Below are positions 43,483 through 54,173 of a stretch of DNA of 64,000 nt, piece by piece. The notes below the pieces were generated by a model. The model had not been told where the DNA came from. It saw only the letters and a program-made list of their open reading frames with translations, and ran no database searches. The DNA comes from Calycina herbarum. Its lineage: Eukaryota > Ascomycota > Leotiomycetes > Helotiales > Pezizellaceae. The DNA is taken from the NCBI GenBank assembly GCA_001414485.1, contig LLEY01000144.1, positions 62,001 to 126,000 of the forward strand, in the 5' to 3' direction. Both the position numbers and the translations under genes were made by a program. The number at the start of each line of letters is the position of its first letter. The first letter of the stretch is position 1.

Positions 43483-46400
43483 ATGGCAACTCCCCGGCAA
43501 TCCATTGATAGTCTCTCCTCCCCCCTCCACTCGCCATTGCGAAATGAATACCCTTTTCCTAGGTACGGACACATGATATGCTTTCTATAAGTATCCCTTG
43601 CTGACGGGTTACAGGCCGGGCTCCAGTCATAGATATATGCCCAGAAGAGGATCAACGGCAAGCTCGATACATTCAATAGGAGGAGCATTGGATACGGCGT
43701 CAAATTGGCATGGACTGAACGAATCTAGTCAAAATGGTAATATACAGCGGACTGGGGGTATGAGAGATGAAAGCTAATACTGTCTAGCAATCTCCACGCT
43801 CCTCCAACCTCCCATTGTTCGAACCGGCCTACTTCCACACACTTCGGCTCCTGCATCCAGTACCCACAAGCCACCTACCTCACGAGATATCCCACCTGTT
43901 ACACTGACGAATATACCCAATGTCGACCCATCCGAGTTCAGGTCATATTTATCGCAAGTTGGGGCCCTCTATGATGCGTTGCAGAGGGCCAAAGACAACG
44001 AGGAGGAAGGGGGAACTCAGCTTTTGAGGAAGGGAAATAAATTAGACGACTTTGCGGATTTACTGGATCCAAATCAGCGATCTTCCACTCGGCCGAATCT
44101 CTCAAAAAAGGCGTCTCTTGCTTCATTGGCATCATCCATCGAAAGCCCCATGCCACGGCGGAGGTCAAGTGGTGGGATAAGACGTCTAGCACATGCTCCT
44201 ACTCCTTTATCCACAATTCCAAATGTATATTTTGAGGAAGACTTTCATCTAGAGAATCCTCGTACATTTGATGTTGTTAGTGAACGCTCGGAGGTTGTAA
44301 AGCCTGCCCCTGGGACGCCAGACGAACGTAAAGGGCAAAATGGGAATGCTGTTGGACCGAGGAAGGCTCTTGCAACCAATGCGATTCTGCAGGAAAAATT
44401 GTCATGGTATATGGACACAATTGAAGTTCATCTCATCTCCTCAATTTCAACCGCATCTACCTCGTTTTTCGCTGCGTTAGGCTCACTCCGTGAACTGCAC
44501 TCCGAGGCTGCCGATTCTGTGGACCGTATTAAGACTCTACGGAAGGAGCTGGCAGAGCTGGATCAAGAGATGGCCATCGGGGGTCTAGAAATTGTCAACA
44601 AGAAGCGTCGAATGGAGAACCTTAAACAACTAGGTGATGCAGTGCAACAACTAAAACGGATTGTGGATGGCGTAGCCAGTTGTGAGATTTTAGTGGATAG
44701 TGGCGAGGTTGAAAAGGCCATGGATGCTATTGACAGCTTGGAGATGCTCATTGCTGGAGAAACCGAAGTAGAAGGATCCGTAAAGGTCGATATACAACTC
44801 CGTGACCTCAGTGGAGCCACTGCATTACAAGGTGTTACGAATGACCTCGATACTTTGAGATTGCGCATTGGCAAAACTTTCGAAACGAGATTTCTCAACG
44901 CTCTCATTGGGGATTTACGGCGTCATGTTACCTCCGTGGCCACCCCTGACATATTGAAGCGTTGGAGTAGTGCATCTCAAAGATCCAGAGGTGCACACAA
45001 CCGAGAGCCTTCAGCGTATCCAACATTCCTAACATTAAGTGACGATTTCAGGGCTGAGCTCGCTTCAAATCTGAATGGTTTACATCGCGCCAAGTATACC
45101 TCACCAGCTACTTCTGCTTACCGAGAATCGGTATTGCGAGAAGTTCGTAATATTATTCGACGTCCACTTCCAGCATCGAATGACGATGACGCTGATTCCA
45201 TGATGTCAACGTCAACAATTGGGGCAGGAAGACAAAAGTCGCAAGCTGAAAAGTCTTCAATACTGGCACGCAATCTGAGAGCCTTGGACCCTGATGACGC
45301 TGAAGATCTTCTCATGAAAACTTATATCGGCGTTGGGGAGACTTTGAGGAGACTTGGTACTCAGGTCAAGATCCTGTTAGATGTGACGAGCACGATTGGG
45401 GACCCGGACGGTCTAGGCGGGATGAAATCCCCACCAAGAAGCCCAAATATAGCAGCTCTCGACGGCCGGATGGCAGCGGCGCGGGCCAATGCAGGTCCAA
45501 ATATCCAAGAAGAGATGCATATAGCCTTGGACATGTCGAATCTCTTGGGTCAAGCTGTTGACATCGCCCAAGACAAGATAGTAAAGGTTTTGAGAGTGAG
45601 ATCTGAGCAGACTGTTCATCTCCCTGTTGAGAGTTTCCTGAGATACTTCACTCTGAACCTACTCTTCGCTAATGAGTGCGAGGCGGTCTCAGGAAGGAGC
45701 GGCACAGCCTTGAAAAATGTCGTCAATGGTCACATAAAAGATTATGTGAATCAGCTCTGCGATTCTGAGCGGCAGTCCTTGGCTACCGGTATGGATGCTG
45801 ATCCATGGGCAGCGAAAGATTTCACAGAATCCGATAACGAAGAATTGACCCGAATACTATCCGCAAGCACAGAAGATGCAGAAGCTTGGAGTATCGGAAG
45901 CAAAATATGGCAACCACCCTCACAATCCTCGACGGGCTCATTATCAGTCCCACAACTTTCCCAAATCAATGGTACCTCTGGCACCTCAACTCCCAACAAC
46001 GCATCCTCAAAAGCAACGACACGATCTGCAGTCATCGAAGGCGAATCCTTCATTCTCCCCGCTTCAGCATTCCTATGTCTCCACGGCATATCATGCTTCC
46101 TCCTCCTAAATACCGGAATACCATCCATGACATCCGAAATCGCCACATCCATCCTCTCATACCTCACACTCTTCAACTCGCGCTGTACGCAACTAATCCT
46201 AGGCGCCGGAGCAACACGCTCCGCAGGCTTGAAAAATATCACAACCAAACATCTCGCACTAGCATCTCAAGCCTTATCATTCATCAGCACCCTCATCCCT
46301 CATATCCGAGAATTCGTCCGTCGCCATGCCGGTTCCGGCGCCGCGGTCTCAAATCTCATGGGCGAATTCGATAAAGTGCGTCGTGCGTACTTGGAACATC

Positions 46401-46985
46401 AACAATCCATCTACGATAAATTAGTCGATATCATGGCCGGTCGGGCAACTGCCCACGCGAGATCTATGAAGACGATTGATTGGGAGAAGGAGGATAGGGG
46501 TGGTGTGAATGCGTATATGGAGACCCTAACCAAGGAGACTAGTACGCTGCATCGCGTGCTGAATAAACACCTGGCGCCTATGACGGTGAGGATGATTATG
46601 GATCCTGTATTTAAGAGTTATAAGGATCAGTGGGGGAGGGCTTTCGAGGATGTTGTTTTGAGGAGCGCGGGGGCCCAGACGAGGTATGCATCAATCTAAC
46701 AAAAGCACAAGGTCATTTCGCTAATGTGATTATAGGATGCTTCGCGATGCAGAATATTTCAAGACCAAAATCGGGGGCTTGGATGGTGCGGGTGATACTG
46801 CTGATTTCCTCATCAAACTCGTGAAGAATAAGACTGTTCCTATAGCAAAGGAACCGGAAACAACTCCAGCGGTCCAACCAGAGAAGGCTGAGACGATAAA
46901 TGAGAAGAGTAATGGGGTTGAGACACCTGAGACGAATGGGAAAGATACTAAGGAGAATGGGGCTAAAGAGGAGAAAGCATCATGA
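43483..46985 (+). CDS. VPS54: GARP complex subunit Vps54
   Basis: Exons 43483-43562, 43615-43736, 43788-46683 and 46736-46985 encode 1115 residues. Vps54 is the largest subunit of the GARP tether, which captures endosome-derived vesicles at the trans-Golgi network. After a Ser/Pro-rich start comes the conserved NA-ISTLLQPPIVRTGL and RDIPPVTLTNIP segment, then the coiled-coil stretch (LREL...IKTLRKELAELD, residues around 270-320) used for complex assembly. The Vps54-type C-terminal domain follows, with MRMIMDPVFKSYKDQWG and MLRDAEYF. The extreme C-terminus is a Lys/Glu-rich tail. The first three exons are missed if the gene is started at the internal Met near 43979. All introns are 51-52 bp with normal borders. 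Confidence 0.9.
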
Positions 46986-47325
46986 AGTAAATGTCATTAA
47001 CAAGAAGGATCCGTTTCTTGGGATATTGTAAAATATGGGTTTTTTTGATCAATGTATATTTTTGATGGGAGATTTTGAGTTGATCTGTGTTTCTTTTCTT
47101 GCCTACTGCGTCGTTGGGATACTCTATGTAAGTATTTGTTTGAGCTCTGCGACGTCTTTTCGCTTATTTGTTCCCATCTTTACAAGGATTGGTTTGTCGA
47201 GGGGATTTGGATGTCGAAGTCTTTGGAAGTTCGGCCATCGATAGCTAGCCTTGGGATAGACAGAAAAGTCGACTGAGTATTCCCCCCACCACTTTAAAAT
47301 ACTCGAAGTTGGTGGCTTACTGGTT

Positions 47326-47459
47326 AATTCTCTCTTTTTTGGGCCCCAATTTTTTGGATGTTTGGCTTACTTGATACTTGCTGGCTCACTTAATATACGT
47401 TGGCTTACTAGCATACTGCGAGCTTACTCGGTAATTGTTTGGGGGCCAAAAAGAGAGTT
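47326..47459. repeat. Inverted repeat enclosing GGCTTACT-like repeats
   Basis: The left arm (47326-47349, AATTCTCTC then TTTTTTGGGCCCCAA) pairs with the right arm (47439-47459, TTGGGGGCC then AAAAAGAGAGTT), about 20 bases each with few mismatches. Between them GGCTTACT-like units recur about four times with variation. The structure could be a miniature inverted-repeat element or a hairpin-forming transcript region. Confidence 0.5.
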
Positions 47460-47621
47460 GTGTTACACAAAAATGCTGGTATGGCGGTACAGTCTTAAGA
47501 GTTGTTTGAGAAGCTTGGGGACTTTGAATTTTATTTTTTGTTTCTTTGTTTCGACGTACTTGGACACAGGGTAGAATGGGTTTGTTGGCCGTTTTCTGGG
47601 GGTTCGAAAAGTTTATAAGGG

Positions 47622-47869
47622 TTTGTTGCATGTCGCAAATTTCTAATTTTCTCAAACGTTGTAGAATAAAGAGCGTAGATCGGATGAAACTCATTTCTTA
47701 AATGTTTACTGAAACATATGAGAAGTGAAAATTGTAAAAGGAAGTGGTTTTGTTACCGCGATTTCGAAAATATCCTAGATTTTTTAAAATATCGAGTGAA
47801 ATTTACGAATACTGGTGAGATGATTAAGACGTGAATATTGTTCAAGAAGAGAATTTGTTGCATGTCGCA
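47622..47869 (+). repeat. Two copies of a 16-bp exact direct repeat
   Basis: TTTGTTGCATGTCGCA occurs at 47622-47637 and again at 47854-47869, 232 bp apart, with weakly similar flanks. Suggests a diverged tandem duplication of unknown origin. Confidence 0.5.
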
Positions 47870-48139
47870 CTTTTGAAATTGTCTTAAATTTCTAGGATAT
47901 CGAGTGGAGATCAGATGAATTGAATTATTTAGTGGTTTCATGGAGTATCGTGAAATCTGCCCAGGAGACAGCCTAAAGCGGTAGGGCAGACATAACCCTG
48001 TATTTGCATATGGTTACAAAACACTACCTACACACTCTCTCTCTTTCCGCTCAGCCTCGACCTCGATCATCGCCAGCTATATTGTATCTCAAGTCTTTGC
48101 GCCGTTTGGAAGTCTGGCTTCTGGAGTTATGTTCTAAAC

Positions 48140-50402
48140 ATGTCCTTCGGTTGGTCTGTTGGGGATATCGCCCAGGCTATCACTCTCGTCGTCAAAGTCG
48201 TGAAGGCCTTGGATGGGGTAGATGGAGCGGGAGCCAGTTACCGCGAGGCTGTCGCCTTTCTGACAACATTGAAACGTACTTTGGAGCCATTAAAGAGTAC
48301 TAGTGCTCTCCGATTGTCGCCAGAATATAGCGAGGAGATCCAAGAAATTGTTGACGAGATCAAAGGCCCTATCGATCATTTCCTTGGACTTGCAGCCAAG
48401 TTTGAGCCGAGTCTTGGTGCGCAATCTAGACATCATCAACATATCGGAAGAAAGCTTCAATGGAGGTTCAAGACATCAAAGAAGGTTGCTGAGTTGAGAA
48501 CGAGCATAGAGAGCCAACTTGGTATTTTGAACAGCTTGTTGCAGCGACTTACGCTGTAAGTGGAATTCCGGTTATCTCAAATTTGCGTATGTCTTTCGGA
48601 CTAACAGAACAACCAAGAGAGACGGTGGTATCCATGGAGACAAAACTTGGTAGCGAGCTCCGAAGAAACTTTCAAGAAGTCATTGATCCTCGACTTGTCG
48701 CAATTCTCAAGGAACAGTTACAGCCAATTACAGAAAGTTTAAAGGACAATCAGAAATTAGCAAACCAGAGTTCTGAAGTAGATGCATTAACCTCAAAGCT
48801 TGACAGCCATTCCACAATCCTTGAAAGCCCCCAAGAAAGACAGTCAGGGCCTCCACCCCACCCCACCCCCCAATAGGGAAGCAGTGGGAATACAAAACTT
48901 TGCTGTCAAAATTCCAAAGAGTTGAAATTACGCAAAATACTGCAGTCGAAACCATCAAGCAGCACATCGACAGCTCCATAGAGGATTTGAGAACTGGTCA
49001 CCCTCATCAAAGGAACAGAAGTCTCCTGTCAAGGAGAATGCAACTAGCCACAAGCCAAAGGGACAACCAACTGGATGAGCCTCTCCAAGAGCTAGTGAAC
49101 ACCTCCCACAATCAGATTCTCGATGGTGGTTCTTTGGAAGATTTGTAAGTGATCTCTCTCTCAATCTTCTCAAGTCTGTGGCTAAAACATTTGAATAGAT
49201 ACTACCTCGTTCTTGTGGGTCTACGTAGCAGCCTTCAGGATTGTTTAACTAACACTCTCCAAGGTTTACTCTCACTCGGAAATTTAAACCCGTACCAGTT
49301 CTGACACCAATACTTCTGGCAAAATATCACATATCTTTCTATGACGCTCTCGGCAGGCCTCCCCGTGTTCTTGACATTAGCTGTTTCGTCAGCTATAAGG
49401 TGCTTATCGTCACAAGATCCCTCACGAAAACATTTCTAATTACTATAAACAGGTGTTCAAAGCCTTCTTGGAGAAGTCTTTCGCAGATACGCATGGAGCT
49501 TCTTGGGTCAATCGAGGTTCATACAAATTGGCGAATGCCAAAGACAATTCTGAGATGACTCCTCAGGCATGGTCACAGAAGATCACCCCAGGCACACGAG
49601 TGATGATGTACATGCTTGTAGAGGGTCTTTTGCTCCCAGAGAAAATCTGTCCCACTGCTTTTTGCTCCGGTGTTCTTAGGGGCGAACCGAAAGCTTTTTT
49701 TAGAATCTGGTTTGAGATCTATAAACATGTCAGTACCTAGCTAACATTGGTTTAGTTCTGGATGTGGGATGGAGGTTCGAACGGAAGACGAACAAAAGGC
49801 CAGTATTTCACAGGTAAAACCACTGTCAATCTACCAAGATGGCGACTCGAAACAAGTGAGTACGGCGGAAGGATCTCCTCAAAATACGGAACTCAGAAGC
49901 AAAGTTTGCCAAAGGGGGAATCTCTTTACCGAGGGTGTGACTTTCAAACGAGTAGAACGGCGCCTGATTAAACCTCCTGCGCCTAATTTGAACCCCGTGC
50001 AGCCAAAAGGAAATAAGGCAGAATCATTAATTAGCTCTGCGTCCCAACTTCAGTCAGCAACGGCGAGTTCTCCACAAACATTGTCCTACGAAAGAAATCG
50101 CTATTGGATGCCAAAGCATGATATTAACAAAAAAGTTATCGTTCAAGAGATCCAGTATCATCTTGGACCTGATGCTACTGTATTACCATATACACGAGAG
50201 GTACTTTTTTATGTGACCATGTAGTTTTTATATACTAATTCAACCATCAGGGGGAGGATGGTTTTCTCATTTCGACACCCGGAGAATGCTTCACGGATGT
50301 GAGCTATTACTTCCGGGCGCTGTGTTGTTGAAGTGAACTCAAACTGACTTGGTATAGGAGCAAATAGACGACATGCGTCGTAAGTCCCGGGAAGTATGGT
50401 AG
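48140..50402 (+). CDS. Fungal STAND-type N-terminal domain plus ubiquitin-like domain protein
   Basis: A multi-exon gene with at least seven exons. Exon 1 (48140-48555) starts MSFGWSVGDIAQAI, typical of the fungal N-terminal domain found on STAND and ankyrin proteins. Exon 2 (48618 onward) is coiled-coil-like. The ubiquitin-like domain begins near ISFYDALGRPPR, continues over the intron 49400-49452 into KAFLEKSF, and ends near MYMLVEGLLLPEKICP. The C-terminus is assembled from 49769-50200, 50251-50298 and 50358-50402, with intact phase. Two junctions are unresolved: a frame change in the CCACCCC tract near 48848-48875 (a C-rich intron end or an indel) and the joint around 49690-49768. No NACHT or repeats follow. 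Role unknown, perhaps self/non-self or ubiquitin-linked signalling. Confidence 0.65.
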
Positions 50403-52791
50403 AAGCAAGCAGCGGGACGATTGAAAAAAGAGTCCGGGCAACTTAAGCGACCCCTCCATCAACCCGTTGTCCTCTCAAGGGGGGGGAATCCTCGCAGTTT
50501 CAGAGATCGTAGTAAGAAAGCTCGTCGGGAAACTTCTGGTCGAAAGCAAGCGCAGTTTTGATGTCGGAAGCTTGGAGATAGCTTCAAATGTTAGTTCGGC
50601 TCGAGGGATCTGGGCATTTTTTGAAGATGGGAAAGACCTGGCAGATTTGAATAAGTTTTGTTCCATCTCGCTTGTCGAGATACTTGGGGGTTTCGTTGAC
50701 GCTTAAGGGGCTTTTGGACACTTAAGAATCAGATACTAATCCGAGGTGAAGTGGTTAATAAGTCAGAGAAGTTCATCTTCAATCCATCATCTCAACTCCT
50801 GTCACGGTATTCCGGTTGTACGACATAAAAACAGAATAACATTCATCCCATTTCCAAAAAGCAAACACCATAATGCCGTCCGTCTCCACGAAATTGCCCA
50901 GGTCCCATTCTCACTCAACTTAGTCCAATCAAGTCAATAAGGACTCAGTAAAGTAGCCTTTCCCATCCAACCTATCGAAACCTGCATCGAGACTCACGTA
51001 ACATAAACCCCGCACTGGTCACCCCCTCCCACCAATCACAATATTCAACTCTCACAACCTCTCAACCCGTAGGCACTATTTAAACCTTCTTCGCTGGCAT
51101 CTGCACTGCACACCAAGGAAAGCACCGCTCACCATCATCTGCAGCCACTACTACCCGCTAGCACTACAGTACCACCCGTCTGTCTGCCCTACCTACCCAA
51201 ACTAGCCAGAAGACCAGAGGGAAAGTATCAATTCGTCCAATTCTCAAACTCAATTAAAATCCCCAGCTCAGTTCAGTCAATCAAAGTAGTCCAAAAAAAC
51301 AACTCCATCACTCACTCTACGGGCATCATAAACAATTCTACGATCACTACTTCATCCAATCAATCCACCTTCCCCTCAGTCCCCACAAAAATCCAAAATC
51401 CAAAAAAGCCAACCAACCAACGAACCAACTAAACACCCCGCATGCCCCCAAAATCCTCGCTTCCAATCATCACCTCCCAACCCAACCCAACCCCCTCCTT
51501 TTTCCCTCCCTCCCTGCCCCTCTCAAGCTTTCCACCAGCAGCAGCAACCACACCACCCAAACAAAACCTTGGAAAACCTGCCAACAAACAACAAAGAAAC
51601 AACCACACACCACGCATCATGCACGCTCACATATGACAGGCAACCCCAACCCACACCACACACCACACACCCGTCCCCCAACCCCCTCACCTCACCTCGT
51701 ATTCCACCTCTCCAACCGTCAAATCCCAGCACAAATCCACCAACCTCTCCACCCAAACCCCTCTAAACCGCATAGCGTTAGCGTAAGCAACCACTCACTC
51801 CACAATCAGAAGATCTATCGATAAAACATACATGATAAGGAAGAAGAAAAAAGGGATACACGAGGCAAAGTAAAGAGAAGAACTACGGGACTGTTATGGG
51901 GTAAGTAACAACAACCTTCCCCCCCCCACCCTTCCCCCCAAATCATTAATTAATTCGTGATCAGAATTAAATAGCATCGTAATCGTAATATACCTTCCCC
52001 TCCCCCCAATTCATTCATTCATTCGTACTCATGCAAAGGCAAACAAAACTTCATCAAATCACCCCCCTCAATCAATCATAATAAACAACCCCATATTGTT
52101 TATACCTCTGAACTAAACCAAATCTAGAAATACTTACCTACACTCATGCGTCTGATTAATGCATGCATGATCTGATGAGTTTGTCCCCTCCTAGCGCGAC
52201 AACCCGTTTCCTGCCGGTAGCTACCAAACCTGCCTCTGGTTCGTTGGCGCCGCGGTACGAGGTGCGTGCCTTTACAACTTGTGGCGTGGATTGATTATTG
52301 ATTAGTAGGATCCAATGAAAAAGCTGCGAGGATTCGGAGCCACCCAGCGTTGTCGGAGGTGGGCGACTCGACTCAACACATCATACGAGGCGTTCAGGTA
52401 CGAGAAACGAGACAAATCACAGACAGAAACAGAAAACAATTACAATCACTGCAGGGAGAACCCAAAAAAAAACATGATCTATCTGGTGCCAAATTCTTTA
52501 TTATTATGGAACTGGTGTGATGATCTTCAGAGCAATTAATCCCCACCCATTCGTCCTTTCTTTCCTCTCAATAGCTAATTAGCTTACAAACCAAACATTG
52601 AAAAATTATATACTAGGTGAAGTGTATGTGTCGAGCCATATGAGCAGAGCGCTGTTCTCCGATTTTTTGTTCCGAATGCCGAATATCAAATGCCAAATGA
52701 ATGTCCTGTTTACTCCTTTCTCCCCTCTAGAATGAACCCATTGGCCCCGACCATTAAATCGTGATGCGAGAAATCAAACGGAATGACAGAT
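50403..52791. other. About 2.4 kb without a supported gene, including a CA-rich possible transcript
   Basis: From about 51080 onward the plus strand is strongly depleted in G and rich in C and A (CACC, CAACC, CCAACC), which looks like a long untranslated leader. A TATA-like TATTTAAA lies at 51077-51084. Only low-complexity frames occur. No gene follows on the plus strand before the minus-strand gene at 52792. A noncoding transcript is possible. Confidence 0.35.
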
Positions 52792-53767
52792 TTATAGAAC
52801 CAAGGCGGCGAAAGCAGCGAAGACGACAGCACCGAATCCGGCAGCGGTCTTCTCACCGTTGGAGGCTTGAAGAGGACCAGTTGGGGTGGCTGATGGGGTG
52901 ACTGGCTTTCCAGTACCTGGAGCAGATCCACCTCCGACGACTGCTGGAGTGGTGGTGGCAGGAACAATAGCAGTTGGGGTAGGTGGGCTACCTGCAACTG
53001 GAGTGACGCTGACGACTGGGATGGTGTATGTGCCTGGGGTTGGGACAGGGACGGTAACTGGGTAGGTTGGGCCGTATGTGAGAGTTGTTGGGGCAGGGCA
53101 GTATCTGAGTTTGTTAGTTGATGAAACAATTGAAAAGAGTGGAAGAACTTACGTGGTGTAGTAAGACAGGGTGGTGGTTGAAAGGGTGGTGGCTGGGTAA
53201 GAAACAACGCAACCTCCTGGGCATTTGGAGATGGTGAGAGTGGTAGCAGTGGTGACGGTGAAAGTTTGATTGCCGGGGACCACAACTGTGGTTGGGAGTG
53301 GGCAGTAAGTGGTATAGGCGGTCAAAGTTGCCGTGATCCAGACTGGTGGAATGACGGTACCGTTGATGCTAACTGGTGGTGGGAGAGAGATTCCAGTTGG
53401 GGTTGGGGTAGCAGTTGGCTTTGGGGATGGCTTGGTCAAGGTACAAGGACAATCGGTGATGGTCAATGTCTCGGAAGCAGTGGCAGTGCTGTTGACTGTT
53501 AGTTGAGTTCGTCTTCAAATGTGTCGCGTGATCTCGAAGGCGAGAAGCTTGAAAAGCGCGTCGACGAGATCGAGGAGTAAAGACTTACTATGTCTTGGTT
53601 CCGTGGGTGAGGGTTGTTGCTACAGGGCAGTAAGTGGTGTATGACTTCACTGTCACTGTCTCGTAGACAACGGTGTCGTTGGAGTAACCACCAGCGCGAG
53701 CAACGAAGCTGGCCTGGGCGGCGGCGAGGAGTCCGAAGACGGGGAGGAGAGTCTGAACAGTCTTCAT
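52792..53767 (-). CDS. GPI-anchored Ser/Thr-rich cell wall protein
   Basis: Exons 53589-53767, 53153-53488 and 52792-53104 encode 275 residues. A signal peptide ([19 protein letters not shown]) is followed by three related TYCPxxTT modules, two to three Ser/Thr/Pro-rich stretches that should be heavily O-glycosylated, and a hydrophobic C-terminus ([17 protein letters not shown]) preceded by small residues, a GPI signal. This is the pattern of covalently bound wall mannoproteins. The third module is split by intron 2. The first intron acceptor skips an AG directly behind branch point CTAAC, as in the 5-phosphatase gene. Expected to sit on the outer wall. Confidence 0.82.
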
Positions 53768-54149
53768 TTTGGAGGTTGAACGATAGTACGGTTTCTGTAA
53801 CGAAAGTGGTTTTTGCGGCAGATGCGAGAAAAACAGATAAACGGAAACGGGAACTGGTTGGGTATCGTGATTATTGTCGTGGAACGAATGTGATGATGGA
53901 GGAAGGAGAGTGGTGAAGGTGGTGAGGAGACAGAAGATATATGGCAGGAGAAAAGCGGGTCGCCTGTGTGCAAGCCGTGTCCCAAAAAAGAAAGAACGAG
54001 GTGCTGGGGAGAAGGCAAGAGAGAGGCTAGCACGCACTAGCGAGGCCACTAGAGTGAGGCAGAGGATGTACAGCCGCACTTGACGGCAAGAAGAAGCGCA
54101 TGGAATGGAAAGCGAGGAAAGAGGCAGGGGGAGGAAGGAGGGGTGTGAC

Positions 54150-54173
54150 GGTGATGGTGATGGTGATGGTGAT
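54150..54173 (+). repeat. (GGTGAT)4 microsatellite
   Basis: Four perfect tandem GGTGAT hexamers upstream of the wall-protein gene on its promoter side. Confidence 0.85.

Larger units (their letters stand above)
46986..48139. other. Intergenic region with a hairpin and repeated blocks
   Basis: No gene recognised. Contains an inverted repeat (47326-47459) enclosing GGCTTACT repeats, two identical 16-mers, and the CTCTCTCTTTC-rich leader of the gene at 48140. Confidence 0.45.

Noticed and set aside
47590..47620. GGTTCGAA-like B-box candidate for a tRNA gene
   Set aside because: No matching A box, acceptor stem or cloverleaf arms could be drawn around it.
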